46,768 nucleotides of DNA from Clostridia bacterium (lineage in GTDB: Bacteria > Bacillota > Clostridia > UMGS1883), in NCBI GenBank assembly GCA_017472685.1, contig JAFUOO010000002.1:1-46768 (forward strand), written 5' to 3'. Made by a program: the position numbers and the translations under genes. Positions 28,319-36,753 of the stretch are shown here, piece after piece. Positions within the stretch are counted from its first letter, which is position 1. Each line of letters starts with the position of its first letter. The notes beneath the pieces were generated by a model that was not told where the DNA came from, ran no database searches, and worked only from the letters and a program-made list of their open reading frames with translations.

Positions 28319-28717
28319 ATGGACAGGTTTATGCGCAACACATTAATAACAATGGTAACAACCACGCTTTTTGCAGCAGTGACCCTTGCCTTAGCCATGC
28401 CGATGACTACCATAATGCAGAAGTCGGGCTATCATATAACATGGGACAGTGACATTCACACAGTTACAATCGAAAAGAAGTTCGACAAGGAAGCACTTTC
28501 CACAGATGCCACCGTCACAGCCGTAGGCAACGGCTATGTGCTTGCACAAACTGAAAAGCTGGGCAACATATGCTTTATGGTTGATGACAATACTGTTTTT
28601 TCTGTGGGCGGTCTGTCGGACCTTTGCGCAGGGGAAAGTATAAAAATTTATTTTGGCGAAGTACTTACAACAACCTCAACACCCCAAAGCTATGCCCGAG
28701 AGGTTGTCATAAGATAA
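28319..28717 (+). CDS. Small exported protein with copper-amine-oxidase-N-like repeat
   Basis: A 132-aa protein with an N-terminal hydrophobic segment (about 8-29, LITMVTTTLFAAVTLALAMP) that is a signal peptide or anchor. A short extracytoplasmic domain follows, whose GYHITWDSDIHTVTIEK resembles the stalk or copper amine oxidase N-terminal repeat seen in clostridial surface proteins, and then a small beta domain. ATG 28319 has GGAAAGGGG upstream, which the leader RNA can mask. Function unknown; it stands alone between two terminators. Confidence 0.75.
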   Translation: MDRFMRNTLITMVTTTLFAAVTLALAMPMTTIMQKSGYHITWDSDIHTVTIEKKFDKEALSTDATVTAVGNGYVLAQTEKLGNICFMVDDNTVFSVGGLSDLCAGESIKIYFGEVLTTTSTPQSYAREVVIR

Positions 28718-28747
28718 TGCACACACGTAAAACACATATACAGAGGG

Positions 28748-28773
28748 GCGGCTGTTTCTTTAAGAGCAGCCGC
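28748..28773 (+). terminator. GC-rich hairpin after the small exported protein
   Basis: Stem GCGGCTG/CAGCCGC with a 12-base loop, then TCTTCGCC. The T-run is poor, so it may only assist the stronger terminator 16 bp downstream. Confidence 0.4.
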
Positions 28774-28788
28774 TCTTCGCCTTTACGC

Positions 28789-28822
28789 AAAAAAGACTAC
28801 GGTTAATCCCGTAGTCTTTTTT
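28789..28822. terminator. Bidirectional terminator between convergent genes
   Basis: Perfect 14-bp stem AAAAAAGACTACGG/CCGTAGTCTTTTTT with a six-base loop. A and T runs on both sides let it end transcription from both the plus-strand gene (28319) and the minus-strand gene (28839). Confidence 0.92.
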
Positions 28823-28838
28823 GAATAAAAATTAAATT

Positions 28839-29069
28839 TTAGTGAGCTGCTTTCCATTCCTTAGCCTTAGCTTCGGACATTCTTGTGATCTTTTCCTTAG
28901 GATAAATAGATTCAGCACCGCCGTTAGTATAAAGGAAATACTTGCCTGTAGGTGTTACATAAAGAATTTCTTCATAACCTGTAGCGTCACCAAATTCACC
29001 GCTTGTGTAGCTAGCTACTACTTCTGCTGTTTCTGTGTCGTACTCAACCTTACAAATAATCTGCTTCAT
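28839..29069 (-). CDS. Small soluble protein, unknown function
   Basis: A 76-aa cytosolic protein, MKQIICKVEYDTETAEVV..., with alternating beta segments and GGAESIYPKEKITRMS near the end. It is recognisable as a type of small protein common in gut Clostridia but without known function. ATG 29069 is preceded by AAAGGGATGATTTACCC. It stands alone: 188 bp separate it from the upstream envelope cluster and it ends at a bidirectional terminator. The gap 29070-29257 holds no other gene that I can support. Confidence 0.7.
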   Translation of the reverse strand: MKQIICKVEYDTETAEVVASYTSGEFGDATGYEEILYVTPTGKYFLYTNGGAESIYPKEKITRMSEAKAKEWKAAH

Positions 29070-29257
29070 GGGTAAATCATCCCTTTCAATATAATTATTT
29101 TAAGTCGTTCCACGATGACACAAAGATAGACACTATCCTTGTTAATACCATTATATATCAAAATATTTTAACTTTCAATACCCATTTTACACCAAAATCG
29201 GCGATATTGAGCTTTGTTTTTAGGTGACAATGCTTAATTTTCGCCCTTTTTTCACTT

Positions 29258-29656
29258 TCAGGATTTTAAAAGCTCGTCTGTAAGACGGATTATTTCGGGA
29301 GCAATTCTCTCACGCTCTGACCGAAGAGTTTTGTTGTAAACGGGATATGCCACACTTGCAAGAGCCATGCCGATAATTCCCACTACTATTCCCAGAGCCA
29401 TGGCTACGGCACCTGTTAAGCCCCACGCCTGCCCAAGCTCGGTCATTGCGAGGCTCATTCCCAGCCCCATTACGAGAGCACCTGTAATGCCCACCGAGAG
29501 TGCCTTGACGCTTGCTTTTTTTGAAACACCCCTATCAAGGCGACGGAGCTGTTCCATTTTGTCTTCCTCAGGCGCAACGTATTTTTTTCGTATATTCTGT
29601 ATTTCTGCCTGTTCCTTTGCAGAATAGGTATAATTAAAAGTTTCTTTATTCTCCAT
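29258..29656 (-). CDS. Two-TM family protein, copy 1 of 3
   Basis: A 132-aa protein: a charged N-terminal ~50 residues (FNYTYSAKEQAEIQNIRKKY, EEDKMEQLRRLD), two TM helices with glycine-rich GALVMGLGMSLAM and GIVVGIIGMA, then YPVYNK and a charged helix RIAPEIIRLTDELL. The same architecture and motifs recur at 38770 and 39171, so this is a paralogous family. ATG 29656 follows AAAGGAGAATTCCC and overlaps the upstream membrane-protein gene by 11 bp. Function unknown; the context is a two-component system and membrane genes. Confidence 0.8.
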   Translation of the reverse strand: MENKETFNYTYSAKEQAEIQNIRKKYVAPEEDKMEQLRRLDRGVSKKASVKALSVGITGALVMGLGMSLAMTELGQAWGLTGAVAMALGIVVGIIGMALASVAYPVYNKTLRSERERIAPEIIRLTDELLKS

Positions 29657-30536
29657 GGGAATTCTCCTTTGTTAACTCTTTAAGCTTATTGTTGCTATGT
29701 ATAATCATATATATAGCCAACACTACAATAAATGCCGATATTAAACTGCCGCTTACACCTATCATCAGCTTGCGCTCTATAAGGCTCATTTCCTCACCGA
29801 AGGTTGTGAGCATGGTTGTTTCCAGTGTCAGCATAGACACGCATGCCGCCGCAAGGCTTATGGCTTTGGACGCCGAATATACCGGGCTGTTATACTTGCG
29901 GTACTTTACAATATTGATAATTGCAAAAGTAAATGATGTAAAGGTGTATGCAGCCATGGCTATTGTGGTAATTTCGTGGTGATTGAACGTTCTGTTCCAA
30001 TATACCATGAAAAATATCATCAATGAAAGAGCCATATTTATAACCAGAAATATGGCTCCGCAGGCACGGTATTTTACAAGCTCTTCCCTCATTTTTTCGC
30101 CCATCCTGTGCTTTGATGTATGGCGGACTAAAAAAAATCTCATTACAGCGAGCAAAATATAATACCCCGCCAGGGAATAAAACCAGAAGGACGAATGGTA
30201 AAACCCAAGCGCCAGCTGAAAAACAGCATAGGCTGTATTCCACAAAAGCGACCCGTACAAAGAAACATTTACCCTCACTCTCACATCGTCAAGCCAGCGT
30301 CTTGCAAATTTGTTTTCGGCTTTAAAGGTTTTAAAAAAACGGATTAAAGCCGGTATTTTCACGCACCAGACTATAAGTGTGTAGAAGGCAATTACATACG
30401 AAACAATTGCCACAGGTGACTCTGTTCCCATAAACACCATTGAATAAACAAGAAGCACCACAGATACAGGAAGCAGAACAAGCATAATTGCAATATGAGG
30501 AAACAGCACGGCTTTACCTATTGCTTTTATGTCCAC
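29646..30536 (-). CDS. Polytopic membrane protein of the two-component operon
   Basis: A 296-aa integral membrane protein with about eight TM helices (for example HIAIMLVLLPVSVVLLVYS, YSLAGYYILLAVMRFFLV, LISAFIVVLAIYMII) and basic cytosolic loops. No catalytic motif is recognised. GTG 30536 has GGAGGGGATAGC and starts 1 bp after the histidine-kinase stop, so it is co-translated with the kinase. It is probably an output or accessory sensor of the two-component system, which is inference from position only. Confidence 0.75.
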   Translation of the reverse strand: MDIKAIGKAVLFPHIAIMLVLLPVSVVLLVYSMVFMGTESPVAIVSYVIAFYTLIVWCVKIPALIRFFKTFKAENKFARRWLDDVRVRVNVSLYGSLLWNTAYAVFQLALGFYHSSFWFYSLAGYYILLAVMRFFLVRHTSKHRMGEKMREELVKYRACGAIFLVINMALSLMIFFMVYWNRTFNHHEITTIAMAAYTFTSFTFAIINIVKYRKYNSPVYSASKAISLAAACVSMLTLETTMLTTFGEEMSLIERKLMIGVSGSLISAFIVVLAIYMIIHSNNKLKELTKENSHGE

Positions 30537-30537
30537 G

Positions 30538-31611
30538 CTATCCCCTCCGAATTCTCACAGTAAAGGTGGAGCCTTTGCTCACAGCGCTCTCCACGCTGAT
30601 TTCACCCTGTATAATGTCAACCACTTTTTTCACAAGGGCAAGCCCCAAGCCGTTACCCTGTGAGGCGCGGGAAGTGTCGCCCTGATAAAACTTTTCAAAA
30701 ATATGTGCCCCTACCTCAGGGGTCATTCCACACCCTGTGTCGGCAACCTTCACAACAGCGTGATGCTCCGTTGCGCTCATTGATACCCTAACACTGCCAC
30801 AGGGCGGTGTAAATTTGAAGGCGTTTGAAAACAAATTATTCCACACAAGGCTCAAAAGCTCAGCATCTGCCTTAACACTAATATTTTCCGCAATATCGGT
30901 ATCAATTTCAATATTTGCCTTTTCCCACACGCTTTCGTACTGTAAAAGACATTCACAAAGCTGTTCACCAAGGTCAAACTCCTCTTTCTTGGGATATATC
31001 TTCTGGTTTTCAAGTCTGCTCAGCTTTAGGATGTTTGTCATCATATCAGCCATGCGACGGGACCCGTCCGTTACACCCTTTGCATATTCCATCCGCTTTT
31101 CTTCCGTTAAATCAGGGCTTTGCAAAAGTGTTCCGTAATTCTGCATAACTGAAAGAGGTGTTTTCATTTCGTGAGAGACATTGGCAATAAAATCTGTGCG
31201 CAGGGTTTCAACGCTTCCAAGCTCTTCTGCCATTTTATTAAAGCACTCAATAATTTGGTTGAAGCTGTCATCCGTTGCAAAGCTACCTTGCTCTTGTACA
31301 CGTACAGAAAAATCACCCTGCATAATTTTTTCGGCAGCCTCCGCAATACGCTTTGCAGGCTTTTCCACCGTTACCTTACGGCGGATTGCATCAATTACGG
31401 AAAAAACCAGGCTGAGAATGATTACGTTAAAAAATGTCAGCTTTGCCGCCGCACTCAGGTTTTCACCCGTAAGGGTAAGCTTTAAGGTGTCTGACAGTGT
31501 TGATACAAACAGCATCATACAGCATGTTGTGACAAAGGCAACAAGGGCGAAAAAGGTAAGGTAGTTATTGAGCCATTTCAGCACGGCACGAACTTTTCCT
31601 TCGCTCTTCAT
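30538..31611 (-). CDS. Sensor histidine kinase
   Basis: A 357-aa membrane kinase. TM helices are at about 16-37 and 57-74 with only ~20 outer residues between, so it is an intramembrane-sensing type without an outer domain. HAMP (about 75-130), HisKA with His147 in NVSHEMKTPLSV, and HATPase boxes N (LVWNNLFSNAFKFTP), G1 (VADTGCGM), F (IFEKFYQGD) and G2 (GNGLGLALVKK) follow. The ATG overlaps the response-regulator stop (ATGA). Short-loop kinases of this kind usually sense envelope or antibiotic stress with a partner membrane protein; that is inference. Confidence 0.95.
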   Translation of the reverse strand: MKSEGKVRAVLKWLNNYLTFFALVAFVTTCCMMLFVSTLSDTLKLTLTGENLSAAAKLTFFNVIILSLVFSVIDAIRRKVTVEKPAKRIAEAAEKIMQGDFSVRVQEQGSFATDDSFNQIIECFNKMAEELGSVETLRTDFIANVSHEMKTPLSVMQNYGTLLQSPDLTEEKRMEYAKGVTDGSRRMADMMTNILKLSRLENQKIYPKKEEFDLGEQLCECLLQYESVWEKANIEIDTDIAENISVKADAELLSLVWNNLFSNAFKFTPPCGSVRVSMSATEHHAVVKVADTGCGMTPEVGAHIFEKFYQGDTSRASQGNGLGLALVKKVVDIIQGEISVESAVSKGSTFTVRIRRG

Positions 31612-32279
31612 TTTATCACCGCCTTATATCCCAGCCCGTGAACAGTTACAATTTCAAAGTCCTGACACTCTGAAAACTTAGAGCGTAGCTTTGTCATGTA
31701 TACATCAACGGCTCTCGGTGCGGTTTCTGTATCTGCATCCCAAAATTCATCCATAAGCTGAGTACGTGTAAAGGTTTTTTTGGGGTAGCTTAAAAGCTTG
31801 TACAGTATGCTGAATTCACGGTTTGTCAGAGATATTTCTTCACCGTCAAGATATGCGGTATGCTCATCTGCATCCATTGTAAAGCTTCCAAGCTCTATCT
31901 TTCTGCTTGAGGCTATTTTAGCTCTGCGTAAAAGCGCACCTATTCTTAAAAACAGCTCGTCAAGGTCAATGGGCTTAACCATGTAATCATCCACACCTAT
32001 TCTGAAGCCCCGCTGCTTTGATGCAATGTCGTCACGAGCTGTCATAAACAGAATGGGGATATTCTCGTTAAGCTCTCTTACCACTCTTGCAAATTCAAAG
32101 CCGTCAACCTCGGGCATCATAATGTCAGACACAATAAGGTCAAACATATTTGCATAAAGCGCGTCATAGGCTTCGTTTGCATTAAGGCAGCCTGTTGCTT
32201 CGTATCCGCTGTGATTTAAAAAGGAGCATACGGTTTTATTCAATTCCTTATCATCTTCAACTACCAATATTTTAAACAT
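31608..32279 (-). CDS. OmpR/PhoB-type response regulator
   Basis: A 223-aa regulator. The receiver domain has acidic pair D9/D10, phospho-acceptor Asp52 (LIVSDIMMPEVDG), switch Thr in FMTARDD and Lys in YMVKPID. The C-terminal winged helix has LTNREFSILYKLLSYPKKTFTR and VDVYMTKLRSKF...TVHGLGYKA. ATG 32279 (MFKILVVEDD) has GGAGGTTACAGT; an in-frame start six codons up lies before the ribosome site. It is the first gene of the operon with the kinase and two membrane proteins, from a clear promoter. Confidence 0.96.
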   Translation of the reverse strand: MFKILVVEDDKELNKTVCSFLNHSGYEATGCLNANEAYDALYANMFDLIVSDIMMPEVDGFEFARVVRELNENIPILFMTARDDIASKQRGFRIGVDDYMVKPIDLDELFLRIGALLRRAKIASSRKIELGSFTMDADEHTAYLDGEEISLTNREFSILYKLLSYPKKTFTRTQLMDEFWDADTETAPRAVDVYMTKLRSKFSECQDFEIVTVHGLGYKAVIK

Positions 32280-32308
32280 ACTGTAACCTCCGCCCATTAC
32301 TGTAATTT

Positions 32309-32337
32309 ATTATACAGTATATCACCCAAATGTTAAA
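32309..32337 (-). promoter_or_regulatory. Promoter of the two-component operon
   Basis: TTTAAC (32332-32337), 17-bp spacer, TATAAT (32309-32314) on the minus strand, 30 bp upstream of the response-regulator start. Confidence 0.75.
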
Positions 32338-32374
32338 GTTTTGTTTACGTTTTTGTGTTTTTGTAAGAAAATAT

Positions 32375-32411
32375 AAGCAGAGTGAAATTTTAAACTGTTT
32401 TCACTCTGCTT
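32375..32411 (-). terminator. Terminator after degV
   Basis: Perfect 13-bp stem AAGCAGAGTGAAA/TTTCACTCTGCTT with an 11-base loop, then ATATTTTCTT on the minus strand. It closes the long upstream cluster before the two-component promoter. Confidence 0.8.
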
Positions 32412-32419
32412 TGATATGA

Positions 32420-33265
32420 CTATTCTTTTTCTACATAAACAATTCCGCATGCGTTAGGACCGATGTGACTACCGATTGCCGCGCCTACATTTATTATTCT
32501 CTCGTTCGGTACTATGTAACCTTTTTCATTCAGACGTCCTGCTAATATTTCGCCATTTGTCCTGTCACCTGTGAACATAACATACAATGGGTATTTTTCA
32601 TCCGATTCTCGTGTTTCCAACCGCTTAATTAAATAACTCATACCCTTGCGCATCCCCATCATCTTCGCCACAATTTTTACCAAGCCCTCTTTGCTTATTT
32701 CTAAAATCGGCTTGATATGTGTAAGATTTCCGACGGTATAGGCTGCATTTGAAATTCTTCCGCCTCTATGTAAGTATTCAAGGGTGTCCATGCAAGCATA
32801 AAGAGCAATTTTTGATTTCAATGCTTCAATTTCACTTACAATTTCACGAGCGCTCTTCCCCGCGTCACGCAGTTTAACAGCTTGCTCTACCAGTATCCGC
32901 AATCCACCTGTTCCGGTTTTGCTGTCAATTACATAACAAGCATTGTAGCCTAATTGCTCCTTAACCATTACAGTGTTTTGATAAAAACCGCTGAAACCTG
33001 AGGATAACGTAATAATGATTGTTTCATTATCGGCCTCCATCTCTTTTTGAAGAATGCACTCCAGTGTGTACGGTGAAGGCTGTGCGGTACGCGGAAAGTC
33101 GTTTGTTGACTCTAAAAGCTCATAAAACTCATCTTTTGTTAAGTTAATAGTTTCCTGATATTCCGCATTTCCGAAGGATACACATAACGGAATACACACC
33201 ACATCAAGTTTTTCATATTCATGCACTTCAAAATCTGATGCAGAGTCAGTAATTATTTTAATCAT
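32420..33265 (-). CDS. DegV-family fatty-acid-binding protein (FakB-like)
   Basis: A 281-aa soluble protein that binds a fatty acid and presents it to the FakA kinase in phospholipid synthesis. Typical motifs: MIKIITDSASD at the start, a RTAQPSP segment, TLSSGFSGFYQN, VIDSKTGTGGLRILVEQA, TLEYLHRGGRIS, and C-terminal GSHIGPNACGIVYV. ATG 33265 has GCGAGGAAAAATAA. It follows the ABC block, 37 bp after the permease stop, across a remnant of the cls 3' end. A lipid-supply role fits cardiolipin synthase in the same cluster, which is inference. Confidence 0.93.
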   Translation of the reverse strand: MIKIITDSASDFEVHEYEKLDVVCIPLCVSFGNAEYQETINLTKDEFYELLESTNDFPRTAQPSPYTLECILQKEMEADNETIIITLSSGFSGFYQNTVMVKEQLGYNACYVIDSKTGTGGLRILVEQAVKLRDAGKSAREIVSEIEALKSKIALYACMDTLEYLHRGGRISNAAYTVGNLTHIKPILEISKEGLVKIVAKMMGMRKGMSYLIKRLETRESDEKYPLYVMFTGDRTNGEILAGRLNEKGYIVPNERIINVGAAIGSHIGPNACGIVYVEKE

Positions 33266-33278
33266 TTATTTTTCCTCG

Positions 33279-33303
33279 CTTTCTGAAGCATGGGTGCAAA
33301 TAT
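33279..33303 (-). repeat. Duplicated fragment of the cls 3' end
   Basis: 25 bp that match the last codons of cls (36875-36899) at 22 positions, all three differences being transitions. Read in the cls frame it still encodes IFAPML, with one silent change and the stop TAG changed to CAG. It lies exactly between the last permease of the ABC block and degV. It is probably the scar of an insertion or duplication at the cls 3' end. Confidence 0.55.
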
Positions 33304-34100
33304 TATACTAAACTTGTCTTATTTAATATCCTGTTTCCTACAGCACCCAGACCTATGCTGAATACTAATCCTCCTGCAAAGCAAAGGGTAACATTCACAA
33401 CAGTAGAGTCAAGAGGTGTAATCATCGGCACCATTGTAAACAACAGCATGCCTGCACAAAGAGACCCCACAATTGCAATCCATGTTTTCTGTTTTGCCGT
33501 TACGCTTACAAGCAGGTCAATTGCAACAAATACTAACGCAAGTAATATCTTTGCAGCCATACACATCACAATTCCAATTACGCCTGCCGCACCCGTATCA
33601 AACGGCAATCCCGAAACCGCACCACCAAACATTGTACCAACAAAATATGCAAGTAGCATAAGTGCACTTCCCACAAAGCATACAAGGGTCTTTGAGATTA
33701 CATATTCACTTTTCTTCGCCCGATGTGTAAAAAGATTTTTTGAAAACCCGCTTCTGAAATCCTGTGAAACGAAAAGCCCTACAAGAGGCGCAATAAAGAA
33801 ATAAAGCATATTGATGTTGCACATACCCACTAAATCCATGCTCATCGGTGCACCGCTCATGGCTCCAATGGCTTGCCATGTGTTGTCAAAGCCTTCTATA
33901 ACTGTTTCAACGCCTGTTTGCGGACTTACGGAAACACTTCCGTCCATCATTGTTGTCATAACAAGAATTAAAACAGGCATCGCAAAAGAGATACCCACCA
34001 TTATGTAAAGAAGCGGCATTGTGAAGATTCTCCTAAAGTCCACCTTTAACATACTTTTAAGGCGTCTTCCAAAAGTATTACGGTCAAATTTCTTTTCCAT
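33303..34100 (-). CDS. ABC-2 type transporter permease (pair 1)
   Basis: A 265-aa membrane subunit with six TM helices: a cytosolic N terminus ending in KSMLKVDFRRIFTMPLLYIMVG, a long outer loop after TM1 (MMDGSVSVSPQTGVETVIEG), a coupling segment SQDFRSGFSKNLFTHRAKKSEYVISK and four more helices. It starts 1 bp after the stop of its ATPase, with AAGGAGGGCAGATAAA. It is paralogous to the permease at 35019, sharing FKxMLxVDFxRxFxxPxxYI and the QDF/HDYKSG-type coupling helix. BcrB- or lantibiotic-immunity-like export is likely; the substrate is unknown. Confidence 0.85.
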   Translation of the reverse strand: MEKKFDRNTFGRRLKSMLKVDFRRIFTMPLLYIMVGISFAMPVLILVMTTMMDGSVSVSPQTGVETVIEGFDNTWQAIGAMSGAPMSMDLVGMCNINMLYFFIAPLVGLFVSQDFRSGFSKNLFTHRAKKSEYVISKTLVCFVGSALMLLAYFVGTMFGGAVSGLPFDTGAAGVIGIVMCMAAKILLALVFVAIDLLVSVTAKQKTWIAIVGSLCAGMLLFTMVPMITPLDSTVVNVTLCFAGGLVFSIGLGAVGNRILNKTSLV

Positions 34101-34101
34101 T

Positions 34102-35001
34102 TTATCTGCCCTCCTTCATAAGGTCGATATAGTATTCTTCCAGCCCAATTTTGGCTGTTGTGATTTCATTTATCAGAATACCGTTTTCATACAAATATGT
34201 GACGATTTCTTCGGGCTCTTTCGCATCGTAAACACGGATATATCCTGCTTCGTCTTCCTCCACACGGGAGTATTTGCAAGCTAAATTTGCTTTTGCCCTG
34301 TTTATATCCTTGGTCTTTAACGCAACATAGGTGGGGCAGCTTTCCTCCAATTCCTCTGCGGTCATTTCTTTTATCATCTTGCCGCCACGGATAATTCCGT
34401 AATGTGTAGCAATTTTTTCAAGCTCACCGAGAATATGCGAAGATATAAGAATTGTACAGCCGTGATTTTCACCAAGGTCACAAAGCACCTCTCGCATAAT
34501 TCGCATACCGTCTGCATCAAGCCCGTTAATGGGCTCGTCAAGCACCAGAAGGTCGCTCTTTCCCAAAAGCGCCATGGCAATGCCGATTCTCTGCTTCATA
34601 CCAAGGGAGCAATTTTTGTATTTGTTTCCTGCTGCGCCCTCCATCCTGACCATTTTCAAAACCCTTTGGATTTCCGTATCTGCATTCTTTATATTTAAAT
34701 TTGCCGCCTGAAGCTTCATATTGTTCCAGACACTGTAATTGGGGAAGCATCCGGGCGACTCAATCAATACGCCCACCTTCGCTCTTACATCAGCATCAGT
34801 GTAATCTCTGCCAAAAAGCTTTATGCTTCCCCCATCGGGATGTATAAGTCCGCAAATCATTTTTTCGGTAGTAGATTTTCCCGAGCCGTTCTCGCCGATA
34901 AAGCCGTATATTGCACCTTTCGGAACTGTCATATCAAGAGAGCATACAGCCTGCTTGCTTCCGAAATTTTTTGATAAATTCTTGATTTCAATAGCATTCA
35001 T
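34102..35001 (-). CDS. ABC transporter ATPase (pair 1)
   Basis: A 299-aa BcrA/LanF-type ATPase. Walker A GENGSGKST, Q-loop region LIESPGCFPNYSVW, degenerate signature SLGMKQR, Walker B LLVLDEPINGLD and switch His in ISSHILGELEK. The C-terminal ~80 residues form the accessory domain of peptide/antibiotic exporters (IGLEEYYIDLM end). It is clearly paralogous to the ATPase at 35851 (same N terminus MNAIEIKNLSK). ATG 35001 has AAAGGGGCTGTTTGTA. It acts with the permease at 33303. Confidence 0.95.
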   Translation of the reverse strand: MNAIEIKNLSKNFGSKQAVCSLDMTVPKGAIYGFIGENGSGKSTTEKMICGLIHPDGGSIKLFGRDYTDADVRAKVGVLIESPGCFPNYSVWNNMKLQAANLNIKNADTEIQRVLKMVRMEGAAGNKYKNCSLGMKQRIGIAMALLGKSDLLVLDEPINGLDADGMRIMREVLCDLGENHGCTILISSHILGELEKIATHYGIIRGGKMIKEMTAEELEESCPTYVALKTKDINRAKANLACKYSRVEEDEAGYIRVYDAKEPEEIVTYLYENGILINEITTAKIGLEEYYIDLMKEGR

Positions 35002-35018
35002 TACAAACAGCCCCTTTC

Positions 35019-35849
35019 TTAATATACGTCACTCTTGGAGAGTATGCGTGTACCCAAAGCTGTATAGATAACAGCCCATACAATCGAACACACAAAACAC
35101 ACGAGCACAGTAAGGATGTTAGCGGACAGGCAGGCATAAACAGACGAGCCGTAAAGGAATATATTCAACAGTGAATTGTTCCCTAAAATTGCCGCCGCAC
35201 CAATAATAAGAATGCCCGTACCGAAAAAGAAGCTTGATGCAATGGAAATGCCGAAATACTTTCTGAAAATAATGTTTAAGAAGGTATAAAGGCTTGCCCA
35301 GCCAAGGCTCATAATTATTTTACCCACTATGGCACATACAAGCGACATTACATTTACTTCAAAAGAAACTCCCGTAAGAAGTCCTGCAACTACTGCTCCT
35401 ATAAGATATGTAATGCACATACATGCCATGGAGAAAGCTCCCACAATAACCTTTGACAGCATATAGTCCTGCTTTTTAGCATGAGTAGTAAAAAGCTGTT
35501 TAACATACCCCGACTTGTAATCGTGTCCGATAAATATTGATACCATAATACCGCCGAAAATAAATACCATATTCATATTGGCGTATTCTGCGATAGAATT
35601 TACAACATACAACGGAGAATCGGCGGCGATAATATGCCATACATTAGTATAAAGCTGAGGCGCAATCTCTCCCGTCTGCGGATTTTCCATCCCGCTTGTT
35701 CCCAGTATCATGGCAGGAATAATGGCGGCAATGGCAAGGAAAATATAATACATCGGTGTATGAAATAAACGGTAGAAGTCCACCCCGAGCATTCCTTTAA
35801 GCCTTTTAAAGAAGCTCGGCGATTCAAATTTTAATTCGCGCTGTGCCAT
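35019..35849 (-). CDS. ABC-2 type transporter permease (pair 2)
   Basis: A 276-aa membrane subunit with six TM helices, paralogue of the permease at 33303: FFKRLKGMLGVDFYRLFHTPMYYIFLA at the first helix, an outer loop with the consensus-like NPQTGEIAPQLYTNVW, and the coupling helix GHDYKSGYVKQLFTTHAKKQDYMLSK. ATG 35849 is preceded by AAGGAGGAAAAATGAA and starts 1 bp after its ATPase. The two permeases differ more than the two ATPases, as expected if the pairs handle different substrates or form one heteromeric transporter. Confidence 0.85.
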   Translation of the reverse strand: MAQRELKFESPSFFKRLKGMLGVDFYRLFHTPMYYIFLAIAAIIPAMILGTSGMENPQTGEIAPQLYTNVWHIIAADSPLYVVNSIAEYANMNMVFIFGGIMVSIFIGHDYKSGYVKQLFTTHAKKQDYMLSKVIVGAFSMACMCITYLIGAVVAGLLTGVSFEVNVMSLVCAIVGKIIMSLGWASLYTFLNIIFRKYFGISIASSFFFGTGILIIGAAAILGNNSLLNIFLYGSSVYACLSANILTVLVCFVCSIVWAVIYTALGTRILSKSDVY

Positions 35850-35850
35850 T

Positions 35851-36753
35851 TCATTTTTCCTCCTTCTTGCTCATCAGTTCGATGTAATATTCCTCAAGCC
35901 CGATTTTGTTCTTTTTGATTTCATTTACAACGTGTCCGCTCTTTAATAAATACTCAACGATAGCCTCAGTGTCGTCCACATCATATACACGAAGGTATTC
36001 GCCCTCTGCTTTAACATTGTCAAATTTATTTTTCAGTGCGATTTCAGCACCCTTCATATCCTTCGTCTTAATGGATACAAAGTTTTGTGCACGGCTATCC
36101 ATTTCTTTTGCTGACATTTCCATAATCATCCTGCCCTGACGGATGATACCGTAATGGGTAGCAATCTTTTCAAGCTCGCCGAGAATGTGTGAGGAAATAA
36201 GCACGGTACAACCATAGTTAGTTGTAATATCTACAAGTATTTCTCTCATTATTCGCATACCGTCTGTATCGAGCCCGTTTATAGGCTCGTCTAAAATTAA
36301 GAGTGCAGGGTCACCGAGAAGTGCCATAGCAATACCGATTCTCTGCTTCATACCGAGAGAACAACTTTTAAACTTGATGTTTGCAGAATCCTCCATACGA
36401 ACAATTTTAAGAACACGGTCTATTTCCTCATCGGGATTTTCAAGACCTAAATTGATTGTCTGCATACGCAAATTCTGATACACACTTGAATTTGGAAAAC
36501 AACCTGCATTTTCAATTAAAGCGCCGACTCTGACACGAACTCCCGGATTTGTATAATCTTTACCGAACAGCTTGATTTCTCCACAGTCAGGAACAAGATG
36601 TCCGCATATGAGCTTTTCCGTTGTGGACTTACCACTTCCGTTTTCGCCGATAAAGCCATATATCGCCCCAACGGGAACTGTCATATTTAAGTGGTCAACA
36701 GCATACATACCACGAAAGCTTTTTGATAGATTTTTTATTTCAATAGCGTTCAT
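35851..36753 (-). CDS. ABC transporter ATPase (pair 2)
   Basis: A 300-aa BcrA/LanF-type ATPase: Walker A GENGSGKST, signature SLGMKQR, Walker B LLILDEPINGLD, H-loop ISSHILGE. Much of its sequence is identical to the pair-1 ATPase, including HYGIIR and IGLEEYYI. Its ATG shares one base with the stop codon of the 34-aa microprotein (TAATG), and its ribosome site GGAGGG lies inside that small gene, so the two are translationally coupled. It is the first large gene of the ABC block downstream of cls. Confidence 0.95.
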   Translation of the reverse strand: MNAIEIKNLSKSFRGMYAVDHLNMTVPVGAIYGFIGENGSGKSTTEKLICGHLVPDCGEIKLFGKDYTNPGVRVRVGALIENAGCFPNSSVYQNLRMQTINLGLENPDEEIDRVLKIVRMEDSANIKFKSCSLGMKQRIGIAMALLGDPALLILDEPINGLDTDGMRIMREILVDITTNYGCTVLISSHILGELEKIATHYGIIRQGRMIMEMSAKEMDSRAQNFVSIKTKDMKGAEIALKNKFDNVKAEGEYLRVYDVDDTEAIVEYLLKSGHVVNEIKKNKIGLEEYYIELMSKKEEK

